The notes under the pieces were generated by a model. The model was given only the letters and a program-made list of their open reading frames with translations. It did not search any database and was not told the DNA's origin. The translations under genes and the position numbers were made by a program. 27,758 nt of DNA from a virus, in IMG/VR virus record IMGVR_UViG_3300045051_001514, positions 1 through 27,758 of that record, one strand, 5' to 3'. Positions 7,280 to 14,259 of the stretch are shown here, one piece after another. How positions within the stretch are numbered: the stretch's first letter is position 1; each line of letters begins with the position of its first letter.

Positions 7280-7762
7280 ATGAACGCCATGTCCATGCCC
7301 ACCACCAAGCCCGCTGCCGGCCCCCGTTCCCGCTCCCGTGGCCGCACGCCCTCGGGCAAGCCCAACCCCATCGACGTCCATGTCGGCGCCCGTACCCGCC
7401 TGCGCCGCACCCTGCTGGGCATGTCCCAGGAGCAGCTGGGCGAAGCCCTGGGCCTGACCTTCCAGCAGGTGCAGAAGTACGAGCGCGGCGCCAACCGCGT
7501 CGGCGCCTCGCGCCTGTTCGATCTCTCGCGCATTCTCGACGTGCCGGTCAGCTTCTTCTTCGACGATATGTCCGAGGAGATCGAGGCGGCGTCGCCGCGC
7601 CAGATCGCCGGCTTGGCCGCCGACCCGGCCGTGCCCGACGCCGACCCCATGCTGAAGCGCGAGACCATCGATCTGGTGCGCGCCTATTACCGCATCGCCG
7701 ACCCGCAGGTCCGCCGCCGCGTCCACGAGCTGGCCAAGGCGCTGGCCGGCGCGGAGGGCTGA
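7280..7762 (+). CDS. XRE-family regulator of alphaproteobacterial type
   Basis: A 160-residue transcription factor with a clear AGGAG site (7268-7273). After a Pro/Arg-rich N-terminus, residues about 30-92 are an XRE HTH: NPIDVHVGARTRLRRTLLGM, SQEQLGEALGLTFQQVQKYE and RGANRVGASRLFDLSRILDV, followed by PVSFFFDDMSEE. This is nearly the consensus of a regulator family carried on many alphaproteobacterial chromosomes, rather than a typical phage repressor. The C-terminal half holds DLVRAYYRIADPQVRRRVHE, also typical of that family. It therefore points to the host group and may let the phage imitate a host regulator. Target genes cannot be told from the sequence. Confidence 0.88.
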   Translation: MNAMSMPTTKPAAGPRSRSRGRTPSGKPNPIDVHVGARTRLRRTLLGMSQEQLGEALGLTFQQVQKYERGANRVGASRLFDLSRILDVPVSFFFDDMSEEIEAASPRQIAGLAADPAVPDADPMLKRETIDLVRAYYRIADPQVRRRVHELAKALAGAEG

Positions 7763-7766
7763 ACCC

Positions 7767-8354
7767 ATGACCATCATCAGCCCGAATTCGCCGGCCCCCG
7801 GACTGCTGTCCATGCTGGCCACCGCCTACCGTAACCGCCGCGTCGCCTATGTGTCGGTGCCGCGCGAATGCCGGCCGCCGCGCATCGTCATCGAGTTCGC
7901 CGCCGAGGGCGAAGTCGGCGCCTTCGAACGCGCCCTGCGTGACCTGGCCACCGCCGATCCCGCCATCCCCCAGCTGTTGCAGCAGGTGGTGGGCGCCATT
8001 TCCAACCTGTCGCTGGACACCCCACGCCTCACTCCCGACGCCTGGAAATGGCTGCTGCAGATGGACGTGGAGAAGCTGCTCGACGTGGCCGAGGACCACG
8101 GCCCGGTCAAGGTGCTGCGCGTCTCGCCCGACTATCGGGAGTATCTGGTGTCCATCGCCGCCATCGCGCTGGCCGCCCTCATGCGCTGGGACCGCGACAA
8201 CGCCCCCGGCGAGGCCGGCGACGTCGTCCACCCTGAACCTGTCCCCGCCGCCCGGACGGTCGACACCCGGACCGCCGCCTGCACCGACGGCCTGCGCCCC
8301 GATGTCATCCGAGGCCCGTGCACCAACACCGATGAGGAGATCCGCCATGTGTGA
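7767..8354 (+). CDS. Hypothetical early protein
   Basis: A 195-residue protein with GGAGGG upstream, 4 nt after the XRE gene. The N-terminal 80 residues mix strands and helices (RRVAYVSVPRECRPPRIVIE, then GAFERALRDLATADPAIPQL). The middle is helical (DAWKWLLQMDVEKLLDVAED, then YLVSIAAIALAALMRWDRD). The last 45 residues are low in structure. The hydrophobic stretch IAAIALAALM is short and probably a buried helix rather than a membrane segment. No family was recognised. Confidence 0.6.
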   Translation: MTIISPNSPAPGLLSMLATAYRNRRVAYVSVPRECRPPRIVIEFAAEGEVGAFERALRDLATADPAIPQLLQQVVGAISNLSLDTPRLTPDAWKWLLQMDVEKLLDVAEDHGPVKVLRVSPDYREYLVSIAAIALAALMRWDRDNAPGEAGDVVHPEPVPAARTVDTRTAACTDGLRPDVIRGPCTNTDEEIRHV

Positions 8355-8580
8355 GTGTATCGACACCGTCAACAAGCTGCTGGCGGAACACAATGCCCGG
8401 TTGGTCTGCACCTACAACCTCTCGACCGGCCGCGACTTTCCCAAGCTGGGAGTCGAGAAGATCGAGACCCGCAAGCGCGGCAGCGCGCCGCTGATGATCC
8501 CGACCTATTGCCCGTTCTGCGGCGAACCCTACGAGTCCCAGGCAGCGGTGCCGGCGGACGGCACCCAGGTGGAGGCGTGA
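8347..8580 (+). CDS. Small CxxC protein, possible zinc ribbon half-site
   Basis: A 77-residue protein starting at the ATG at 8347, overlapping the previous gene by 8 nt, with a GAGGAG site at about 8334-8339. It opens with MCECID and contains PTYCPFCGEPY near residue 60, so C2, C4 and the CPFC pair could together bind one zinc ion. Small proteins with a late CPFCG motif are frequent in Mu-like early regions. The function is unknown. Confidence 0.65.
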   Translation: MCECIDTVNKLLAEHNARLVCTYNLSTGRDFPKLGVEKIETRKRGSAPLMIPTYCPFCGEPYESQAAVPADGTQVEA

Positions 8581-8584
8581 CGCC

Positions 8585-9007
8585 ATGACCCAACCTCTCT
8601 CCGAGATGTTCCACTTCATGGTCAGTCAGGCCATCGACGCCGACGGCATCTATCCCCATCCGGCGGCGGTGCTTGACCATCAGGGCGGCGTGTCCGTCAT
8701 GTCGCTCGCGCTTCCTCCCACCGACACGCTCCGCACGGTGGTGCGCGCCGCGTTCGCCACCAACACCTCCGAACTGATCTTCGGCATGGATCGCGTCACC
8801 CAGCCCGGCCAGGGAACCGAGTTCAAGGACGTTTTCGCCGCCGCGTGGTTCCGCAAGGGACAGGGCTGGAAGGTGGGCGTCATCAACTATCAGCACGCCC
8901 CGCGCATCGTCCGTCCGTGGGACTGGGATAACGCCTTCTGGATCAGCGCTGTCACCAGCGAATTGATGCAGTTCGGCGCCCCCCAACCGGTGACCGGGAG
9001 GTTCTGA
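8585..9007 (+). CDS. Hypothetical early protein
   Basis: A 140-residue protein 4 nt after the previous gene, with GGAGG upstream and the junction TGACGCCATG. It is a compact, soluble-looking sequence: PTDTLRTVVRAAFATNTSEL, then IFGMDRVTQPGQGTEFKDVF, AAAWFRKGQGWKVGVINYQ and DWDNAFWISAVTSELM. The strand pattern suggests an alpha/beta domain. I do not recognise the family or a catalytic motif. Confidence 0.6.
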   Translation: MTQPLSEMFHFMVSQAIDADGIYPHPAAVLDHQGGVSVMSLALPPTDTLRTVVRAAFATNTSELIFGMDRVTQPGQGTEFKDVFAAAWFRKGQGWKVGVINYQHAPRIVRPWDWDNAFWISAVTSELMQFGAPQPVTGRF

Positions 9008-9011
9008 CGCC

Positions 9012-9809
9012 ATGGACATGATCGCCAACACCACCGCCCTGGCCGGTCCGGCGCTGCGCCTGCACCTGCTGGAACTGTTCCTGGCCGAGAGCGACATGCC
9101 CGACCAGGCTCTGCCGATGGCGCAGGCGGCCGAGGCGTGGATCACCGGGGACGAAAGCGTCCCCGACATGCCGCGCCACGGCCACCTCCTGCTGGACGAG
9201 GAGGTCCATCAGGCCAAGGAAGACGGCGTCGACCAGCCCGAGCAAGCGGCGGCCGTTGTCGCTCAGCCCGACGCCGGCGACGCGCCAGCTCCGGTTAGCC
9301 GCGGCGACAAAAAGGCTTCCCTGATCGCCTGCTTCAGCGAGGGGCTGGAAACCAGGGAAATCTGCGAGCGTCTGGGGATGCCGGCCGGCACCGTTACCGG
9401 CTGCGCCGCCAAATACGGCTGGTCCGCCGCATGGCGCGAGGCCCGCGAGCGGCGGCGCGCCACGCCCGTCGCCGCTCCCCAGGCACCAGCGGTCGAAGAG
9501 GCCGAGGCACCGGCGGCACCCGCGTCGGCGCCGGTGATCGCCCCCAAGCCCCAACCGGCCAGCGAGCAGGCGCTGGTCCGCGATCTGCCCGAGGACCGGC
9601 TGCGGCGGATGCCGGCCCCCGTCGACGCGCCGGCCGATATGGAGGCGGTCGAGACGTGGCTGCGCAACAATGGCAGCAAATTGGTGGTGGAAGCCCCCGG
9701 CCTCTATTTCTGCGACGGCGCCATGCTGACGGCCACCGAACTGGTCAAACGCGCCAACAAGGCACGCAAGGCCCTGCACCTGCCGCCCTTCACCGTGCGG
9801 AAGTCCTGA
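9012..9809 (+). CDS. Hypothetical three-part protein with central HTH
   Basis: A 265-residue protein. Residues 1-60 are helical. After an acidic Ala/Pro-rich linker comes an HTH-like unit near residues 100-145 (KKASLIACFSEGLETREICE, then RLGMPAGTVTGCAAKYGWSA) of the kind found in phage DNA-packaging and replication proteins. A second long Ala/Pro linker follows. The last 60 residues make a separate small domain (DMEAVETWLRNNGSKLVVEA, then GLYFCDGAMLTATELVKRAN). The C-terminal unit may be a DNA-binding or protein-contact domain. It shares the TGACGCCATG junction with its neighbours. The function is unknown. Confidence 0.6.
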   Translation: MDMIANTTALAGPALRLHLLELFLAESDMPDQALPMAQAAEAWITGDESVPDMPRHGHLLLDEEVHQAKEDGVDQPEQAAAVVAQPDAGDAPAPVSRGDKKASLIACFSEGLETREICERLGMPAGTVTGCAAKYGWSAAWREARERRRATPVAAPQAPAVEEAEAPAAPASAPVIAPKPQPASEQALVRDLPEDRLRRMPAPVDAPADMEAVETWLRNNGSKLVVEAPGLYFCDGAMLTATELVKRANKARKALHLPPFTVRKS

Positions 9810-9813
9810 CGCC

Positions 9814-10467
9814 ATGACCAACCCCGATCCCCGCCGCCAGTTGCTGGCGAAAATCCACATGGGCAAGGCCGCGCTCGGCATGGCTGAGGACGACTACCGT
9901 GCGCTGCTGGGACGCATCGCCGGCGCCGCCAGTGCCGCCGATCTCCGCGTGCCCCAGCTGGCGGCGGTGGTCGAGGAGTTGAAGCGTCTGGGCTGGGCCG
10001 ACAAGCCCAAGGCGCCCAAGCGCGCGGGCAACCGGCCCCAGGCCGGCGACCCGCAATCGGCCAAGATCAGGGCGTTGTGGCTGGCGCTCTATCACCTTGG
10101 CGAAATCGCCAACCCCGAGGAGGTGTCGCTGGCGGCCTTCGCCAAGCGTCAGACCGGCGTCGACGCCCTGCAATTTCTAACGGTGTATCAAGCCCGAAAG
10201 GTGACCGAGGTGCTCAAGTCCTGGTGCGCCCGTATCGGCTATCAGGTGCCCAGCGACAAGCCACTGCTGGCCAAGGTGCTGCTGGTGCGCGCCCAGTGGG
10301 CCAGACTGATCACCGCCGGCGCCGTCGACCCCGGCCAGTCGCTCGGCGACTGGCTGTCCGGCATCGGCCTGGCCGTGCCGGTCAACCTGATGTCCATGGC
10401 CCAGCTCGACCACGCCGCCGAGGCGCTGGGAAAGCGGGTGCGGGCGATGCGGAGCAACACCAAGTGA
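9814..10467 (+). CDS. gemA: GemA-like regulatory protein (DUF1018)
   Basis: A 217-residue protein of the GemA/DUF1018 family. In Mu, GemA alters host gene expression and DNA supercoiling. The N-terminus shows the family motif RRQLLAKIHMGKAALGMAED followed by DYRALLGRI. The centre has SAKIRALWLALYHLGEIANP, and the later part has FAKRQTGVDALQFLTVYQAR and KVTEVLKSWCARIGY. It lies at the end of the early operon directly before the Mor-like gene, as gemA does relative to mor in Mu, and overlaps it by GTGA. The exact molecular action of the family is not firmly established. Confidence 0.87.
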   Translation: MTNPDPRRQLLAKIHMGKAALGMAEDDYRALLGRIAGAASAADLRVPQLAAVVEELKRLGWADKPKAPKRAGNRPQAGDPQSAKIRALWLALYHLGEIANPEEVSLAAFAKRQTGVDALQFLTVYQARKVTEVLKSWCARIGYQVPSDKPLLAKVLLVRAQWARLITAGAVDPGQSLGDWLSGIGLAVPVNLMSMAQLDHAAEALGKRVRAMRSNTK

Positions 10468-10865
10468 ACGACAACGTCGTCTCTTACGCGGTGATCGCCG
10501 GCCTGATCGGCGAGGCCAAGGCACTGGAGCTGTCGAAAAAACGCGGCGGCCGCGCGCTTTACATCCCGTCGCCGGAGCGCCTGGGCCCCACCACCCCGGT
10601 GGTCGCCATGCTCGGTCCGGATGTGGCCGAAAAACTGGCGGCGCGCTTCGGCGGTACCCATATCGACGTGCCGCTGGGTCCGGGGAAACGCGCACGGATA
10701 TGGGAACTGCGTGAGGGTGGCAAGAGTATCAGCGCCATCGCCGGGGTGATGAACTGCACCGAGCGTACCGTCTATTACATCCTGTCCGGCCCCCGGCCCA
10801 AGGCACTGGGCGCGCCGCCGGCAAGCGAACTGCCGCCGCTGCTGGCGTTCATCGCCAAGCGGTGA
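10464..10865 (+). CDS. mor: Mor/C-family middle or late transcription activator
   Basis: This 133-residue protein starts at the GTG at 10464, overlapping the gemA-like stop by 4 nt. It matches the Mor family: GGRALYIPSPERLG (residues 28-41) corresponds to the 'GGGQVYIPRG' dimer segment of Mu Mor, and the C-terminal HTH is ARIWELREGGKSISAIAGVM followed by NCTERTVYYILSG (about 77-109). Mu Mor is 129 residues. In Mu, Mor turns on the middle promoter and its homologue C turns on four late promoters. Only one Mor/C-type gene is visible in this window, so this protein may do both jobs. The palindromes at 11250 and 18910 are candidate targets (inference). Confidence 0.85.
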   Translation: MNDNVVSYAVIAGLIGEAKALELSKKRGGRALYIPSPERLGPTTPVVAMLGPDVAEKLAARFGGTHIDVPLGPGKRARIWELREGGKSISAIAGVMNCTERTVYYILSGPRPKALGAPPASELPPLLAFIAKR

Positions 10866-10956
10866 CGGTCAACTCATCGCATATGAAGCTTCATTGGCAC
10901 ACCGACATTTGGTAGCTAATACTGCCGCCACCCTTAAAAATGGATAAGGAGAAACC
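10866..10956 (+). promoter_or_regulatory. Possible middle promoter region with 12-bp palindrome
   Basis: A visibly AT-richer gap after the Mor-like gene. It holds the perfect palindrome ATGAAGCTTCAT (10883-10894). Overlapping its last base is a candidate -35 TTGGCA (10894-10899), followed after 17 nt by TAATAC (10917-10922) as a weak -10. A strong AAGGAG site (10946-10951) serves the next ORF. In Mu, the middle promoter lies just downstream of mor and carries a dyad site. Assignment as a promoter is inference. Confidence 0.45.
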
Positions 10957-11142
10957 ATGGAACACCCAGGCGTCGTGGCTGACGGAGCATCCACTGTCAT
11001 GAACGGTCGTTCTCAGGTTGAGGCGATGGCGGATAAAGCCGCCAGTTATGCGACGGCGGCAATGTGGTGCCTGATAGTAGCTGCTGGCGCTACTGTCGTT
11101 AAGGCGGTGGCCGTGTTGTCGCCCCTCCTCAGCAGCCCCTAA
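10957..11142 (+). CDS. Small predicted single-pass membrane protein
   Basis: A 61-residue ORF with the best ribosome binding site of the region (AAGGAG, 5 nt before the ATG). The first half is polar. Residues about 32-57 form one hydrophobic segment (YATAAMWCLIVAAGATVVKA, then VAVLSPLL), interrupted by one lysine. It stands alone between the possible middle promoter and the lysis genes, where Mu carries its C gene. It may be a pinholin-like or lysis-timing protein, or a middle gene of other function. No family was recognised. Confidence 0.5.
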   Translation: MEHPGVVADGASTVMNGRSQVEAMADKAASYATAAMWCLIVAAGATVVKAVAVLSPLLSSP

Positions 11143-11290
11143 ACCCGGGGCCTGATGGCAAATCAGAGTGGCGAGTTCCTGAAGTTTTGCCGGTTGATCG
11201 CCGCCGCCATCCGCTGCAAGATCGCGCAGGACAGCCGGTTTTGGGCTCACCTGAAATCCTTCAGGCCTGAAAACCACAAGGGGTAATTGC
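11143..11290 (+). other. Structured non-coding stretch before the lysozyme gene
   Basis: This stretch holds two short stem-loops near its start. GCCCC/GGGGC spans the preceding stop codon, and CTGAT/ATCAG flanks GGCAA (11152-11166). The 16-bp palindrome follows at 11250-11265. A 43-codon ORF (11155-11286, MANQSGEFLK...) is open across it but has only a poor start site. I regard the stretch as regulatory first. Confidence 0.45.
11250..11265. promoter_or_regulatory. 16-bp palindrome CCTGAAATCCTTCAGG, copy 2 (before lysozyme)
   Basis: This copy is identical to those at 3166-3181 and 18910-18925. Here it is directly followed by CCTGAA, so TTCAGGCCTGAA (11260-11271) forms a second, perfect 12-bp palindrome. 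TAATTG at 11284-11289, about 29 bp downstream of its centre, could act as a weak -10. That arrangement would suit an activator-dependent late promoter like Mu Plys (inference). Confidence 0.6.
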
Positions 11291-11322
11291 ACCCTCAGGG
11301 ATAGTCATCCCTGGGGGTTTTT
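11291..11322 (+). terminator. Rho-independent terminator-like hairpin at lysozyme start
   Basis: A 12-bp stem (11291-11302 pairing with 11307-11318, one G-U pair) with loop AGTC, followed by a run of five T ending 2 nt before the lysozyme ATG. It could end the middle transcript. The G-run in its right arm (11313-11317) is also the only plausible ribosome binding site for the lysozyme gene, so the hairpin may also hide that site. Confidence 0.75.
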
Positions 11323-11323
11323 C

Positions 11324-11875
11324 ATGCCCGACACTCCGTTTATGACGCTCATCGACAGCCTGATCGGCCGCGAGGGCGGTTACAGCAACAATCCGTCCGA
11401 TGCTGGTGGCGAAACCATGTGGGGCATTACCGCCACCACGGCCCGCGCCCATGGCTATTCCGGCCCCATGGCCGCCATGCCGCGCCAGATCGCGGTCGAG
11501 ATCTACCTGCAGCGTTACGTCATCGACCCCGGCTTCGGCCAGGTACATGCGCTGTCTCCCCGCCTGGCCGAGGAACTGGTGGACACCGGCGTCAACATGG
11601 GACCGAAATTCGCCACCACCACCCTGCAACGCTTCCTCGCCGCGCTCAACCGCCAGGGTCGCGACTATCCCGACCTGACGGTCGATGGCGTACTGGGGGC
11701 GGCCACCCTATCCGCTCTCAAGACGTTCCTCGCCCAGCGCGGCCCACGCGGCGAACAGGTGCTGCTCGCCGGCCTCAACTGTGTCCAGGGTGCCCGCTAC
11801 CTGGAACTGGCCGAAAGCCGGCCCGCCAACGAGGATTTCCTGTTCGGCTGGCTCAACGCCCGCGTGGCCGGCTGA
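11324..11875 (+). CDS. lys: Endolysin, glycoside hydrolase family 108
   Basis: A 183-residue lysozyme-like enzyme that cuts peptidoglycan at the end of the lytic cycle. The GH108 signature is at the N-terminus: LIGREGGYSNNPSDAGGETM, then WGITATTARAHGY, with E17 as the expected catalytic glutamate. The C-terminal half matches the peptidoglycan-binding part found in this family (LTVDGVLGAATLSALKTFLA, then NEDFLFGWLNARV). No signal peptide is seen, so release should need the holin encoded downstream. It is the first late gene, as in Mu. The start at 11324 sits right behind a terminator-like hairpin. Confidence 0.92.
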   Translation: MPDTPFMTLIDSLIGREGGYSNNPSDAGGETMWGITATTARAHGYSGPMAAMPRQIAVEIYLQRYVIDPGFGQVHALSPRLAEELVDTGVNMGPKFATTTLQRFLAALNRQGRDYPDLTVDGVLGAATLSALKTFLAQRGPRGEQVLLAGLNCVQGARYLELAESRPANEDFLFGWLNARVAG

Positions 11876-11887
11876 GGGGGAACCGAC

Positions 11888-12151
11888 ATGCACCTGATCA
11901 TCGCCATCGCCTATGGCGTCATCGCCATTACCGCCACCGCCATCGGCTTCGTCGTGCTGCCGTGGGCCACCGCCGCACTCACGCTGGGGGCCGCGGCTCT
12001 CGCCTGGGCCCTGGTCGGCGGCCTGTACATCAAGGAAACCGAGAACGGCGAAGCCTTCAGCGGCGCCGGCATCCTGATCATCATCCAGATGACCGTGCTC
12101 ACCCTGTCCGGCCTGACCTTGCTGGGCCTCGGCGCGCTGTGGGGGGCGTGA
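11888..12151 (+). CDS. Small membrane protein of the lysis cassette
   Basis: An 87-residue, very hydrophobic protein, 12 nt after the lysozyme gene with a GAGGGGGA site. Three hydrophobic stretches are visible: residues about 2-24 (LIIAIAYGVIAITATAIGFV), 28-47 (TAALTLGAAALAWALVGGLY) and 60-84 (GILIIIQMTVLTLSGLTLLG). The loop between the last two carries IKETENGEAFS. A place beside the lysozyme and the 3-TM holin suggests a holin or antiholin role, but no family was recognised. Confidence 0.65.
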   Translation: MHLIIAIAYGVIAITATAIGFVVLPWATAALTLGAAALAWALVGGLYIKETENGEAFSGAGILIIIQMTVLTLSGLTLLGLGALWGA

Positions 12152-12762
12152 TGGACATCACCTGGTCCGACGTCGGCGACGTCCTCAAGAAGGCCGCCCC
12201 CATCGCCGCCGGCATCCTTACCGGCGGCACCTCGACCGCCATCACCACGGTGGCCGGCCTGGTCGCCTCGGCGCTGGGCTGCGATCCGACCCCGGAGGCC
12301 GTCCAACAAGCCATCCAATCCGACCCGCAGGCGCCGTTCAAGCTGGCCGAGCTGGAGGCCAATCACCGCCGCGACATGGCAGCGCTGGCGCTGCAAGCCC
12401 GCGCCAACGAACTGGCGGCCGACACCGCCCGGCTGGCCGAAATCAATGCCACCATGCGGACTGAATCCGCCTCGGAAAAGTGGTGGGTGTCCGGCTGGCG
12501 CCCGTTCTGGGGATTCGTCTCGGGGCTGGCCTTCGCTTTCACCGCCGGTCAGGTCTGCTGGCTCGGTTTCCGGGCGGTCAGCGGCGGCAACCAGGACGCC
12601 ATGCGCATGGTGCCCGATCTGGTCAGCGCCATGGCCATGCTGTTCGCCATCCCCGGCGCCATCCTCGGCGTCGCCAGCTGGCATCGCGGCAAGGAGAAGC
12701 GGCTGCGCGCCGGCGAGCCGGTCGGGCCCGGCCTGCTCGCCTCGGTCATGGGGGGCAAATAA
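12151..12762 (+). CDS. 3-TM holin (GTA-type)
   Basis: A 203-residue protein whose ATG shares a base with the preceding TGA. Residues about 15-45 are a hydrophobic, Gly/Ala-rich first segment. A long charged helix (AELEANHRRDMAALALQARA and onward) leads to KWWVSGWRPFWGFVSGLAFA, a hallmark of the 3TM holin family also used by gene transfer agents, and to a last membrane segment around LVSAMAMLFAIPGAILGVAS. The tail is basic. Holins let the lysozyme reach the wall. The family assignment is by pattern; function is inferred from the family and from position. Confidence 0.82.
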   Translation: MDITWSDVGDVLKKAAPIAAGILTGGTSTAITTVAGLVASALGCDPTPEAVQQAIQSDPQAPFKLAELEANHRRDMAALALQARANELAADTARLAEINATMRTESASEKWWVSGWRPFWGFVSGLAFAFTAGQVCWLGFRAVSGGNQDAMRMVPDLVSAMAMLFAIPGAILGVASWHRGKEKRLRAGEPVGPGLLASVMGGK

Positions 12763-13157
12763 TGGGGGAGTGGCTTCTCAAATGGTGGCCCATCATCGGC
12801 TCTCTGTTCGGCACCGTGATCAGCATCCTGGTGGGCTGGATCGCGTGGTCGGCCAAAAAGCAGTTCGTCACCCACGACGACTTCACCGCTTTCCGCGACG
12901 AACACTCGGCGGAGCACGGGAAAATCGACGCCGCCCTCGCCAACGGCGATGCGGAATTCCGCGTCATCCGCACCCGGCTGGAGAACCTGCCGAGCCGGCA
13001 GGAGATCGAGGAGACGGTCGGCCGCGCGGTCGCGCCCTTGGCGGTGTCGATCGAGGCGGTGAAGACCTCGACCGATGGCATCCAGGAACTGTTCCAGACC
13101 CTCTTGAATCACGAACTCGCCGAGGCCCGCCAGGCCAAGGCCAAGGGGAACTTGTGA
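12762..13157 (+). CDS. DUF2730 protein (Mu gp25-like)
   Basis: A 131-residue protein starting at the ATG at 12762, which overlaps the previous TAA. One N-terminal membrane segment (residues 8-29, WWPIIGSLFGTVISILVGWI) is followed by a long, mostly helical soluble part with coiled-coil character (DDFTAFRDEHSAEHGKIDAA, then EFRVIRTRLENLPSRQEIEE). This layout is that of DUF2730, found at the same place in Mu-like phages (Mu gp25). It may work as an inner-membrane lysis accessory such as a spanin-like part, but this is not shown. Confidence 0.78.
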   Translation: MGEWLLKWWPIIGSLFGTVISILVGWIAWSAKKQFVTHDDFTAFRDEHSAEHGKIDAALANGDAEFRVIRTRLENLPSRQEIEETVGRAVAPLAVSIEAVKTSTDGIQELFQTLLNHELAEARQAKAKGNL

Positions 13158-13753
13158 TGGACATCATCGAACGTCTTTCCAGCCACGTCCGCCTCGCCAT
13201 CCTGCTGTCGCTGATGGAGGAGCCGGTCGAGGAACGCCTGCGCTACGCCTGCTTGCGTATCCTGTCCCGCATCCCCGGCCGCGCCGGCACCGCCAGCTTC
13301 CTGGAAGAGGTGCTGCCCGATTATGGTTTCGAGGTGACGCGCGACCAGGTGGTGGCGGCGCTGGCCTGGTGCCATCGCTCGCGCCTGGTGGCGATGTCAG
13401 AGGACGACGGCGTCATCGGTGCCCTGGTGCTCGATCTCGGCCGCGATGTCGCCGCCGGCAAGGTCACGGTGCCCGACGTGGCACCGGCGCCGACCGCGAC
13501 CTGGCTGCAGGACAATCTGTCGGCCAAAAGCCTGCGCCAGTCGCAGGACGAGGTGACCGAGCAGTTATCCTGGCTGGGCGAACGCAAGCTGGTGCGGTGC
13601 GACGGCGGCGGCGACGTCCTGGTGGTCATGCTGACCCGCCAGGGCCGCGACGTGGTGCTGGGCCGCGCCGAGGTCGCGGGCGTTAAATCGCCGTCGTCCA
13701 GCACCATCATGCGGCTGGCGTCTAACGCCGCCCGCGACCGTCTGGGCGGCTGA
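13157..13753 (+). CDS. gp26-like (VpaChn25_0724) protein with internal duplication
   Basis: A 198-residue protein with an ATG that overlaps the previous TGA. Family members usually hold one winged-helix-like unit in about 100 residues. Here residues 60-112 (TRDQVVAALAWCHRSRLVAM, ending GRDVAAGKVTVPDV) and residues 128-182 (SQDEVTEQLSWLGERKLVRC, ending GRDVVLGRAEVAGVKSP) are clearly related to each other. The protein thus looks like a tandem duplication of the unit. The N-terminal helices RLRYACLRILSRIPGRAG belong to the first copy. The function of Mu gp26 is unknown. It sits directly before the gp27-like gene, as in Mu. Confidence 0.8.
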   Translation: MDIIERLSSHVRLAILLSLMEEPVEERLRYACLRILSRIPGRAGTASFLEEVLPDYGFEVTRDQVVAALAWCHRSRLVAMSEDDGVIGALVLDLGRDVAAGKVTVPDVAPAPTATWLQDNLSAKSLRQSQDEVTEQLSWLGERKLVRCDGGGDVLVVMLTRQGRDVVLGRAEVAGVKSPSSSTIMRLASNAARDRLGG

Positions 13754-13754
13754 T

Positions 13755-14255
13755 ATGGCCCGCCCGCCCGAGGAAAAGCGCGCCGTCCGCGACGCCTACG
13801 TCGTCGACAAGCTGGAGCTGGCCCAGGCCGCCGCCCGCGCCGGCGTGCCGTTCGACACCGCCCGCAAGTGGAAGGCCACGGCCGCCGGCGCCGGCGACGA
13901 CTGGGACAAGGCCCGCGCCGCCCACAGCCTGACCAGCTCGGGCGCCGGCACCATCGCCCAGCTGGTGCTGCATGACTTCCTGATCATGTACCAGGCCACC
14001 GTCGACGGCGTGAAGGAAGCCGAGGGCATGGCGGCCAAGGACAAGGCCGAGACGCTGTCCCGCCTGGCCGACGCTTTCCAGAAGACCATGAGTGCCGTTG
14101 CCAAGGCGGCACCCGAACTGGGCCGCTATGCGGTGGCCACTGAGTTGATGGCCGACCTTGCCGAGTTCGTCGCCAAGCGTTTCCCCCAGCACCGCGCTGC
14201 CTTCATCGAGCTGCTGGAACCGTTCGGCGCCTACGTGTCCCAGAAATACGGCTGA
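13755..14255 (+). CDS. DUF1804 protein (Mu gp27-like, putative small terminase)
   Basis: A 166-residue protein starting 1 nt after the previous stop. Residues 1-45 form a HTH-like unit (AVRDAYVVDKLELAQAAARA, then GVPFDTARKWKATAA), followed by a long helical part with GTIAQLVLHDFLIMYQATVD and TLSRLADAFQKTMSAVAKAA. This is the DUF1804 pattern of Mu gp27. Its position just before the large terminase supports a small-terminase, DNA-recognition role (inferred from the family and context). Confidence 0.87.
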   Translation: MARPPEEKRAVRDAYVVDKLELAQAAARAGVPFDTARKWKATAAGAGDDWDKARAAHSLTSSGAGTIAQLVLHDFLIMYQATVDGVKEAEGMAAKDKAETLSRLADAFQKTMSAVAKAAPELGRYAVATELMADLAEFVAKRFPQHRAAFIELLEPFGAYVSQKYG

Positions 14256-14259
14256 CGCC

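Noticed and set aside
11250-11265. The 16-bp palindromes as transcription terminators
   Set aside because: The stem is only 6 bp and no copy is followed by a T-run; one copy lies inside the transposase coding sequence.
11155-11286. 43-codon ORF (MANQSGEFLK...) before the lysozyme gene
   Set aside because: It has a poor start site and runs across the palindrome and stem-loops, so it is listed only as part of a non-coding stretch; it cannot be fully excluded.
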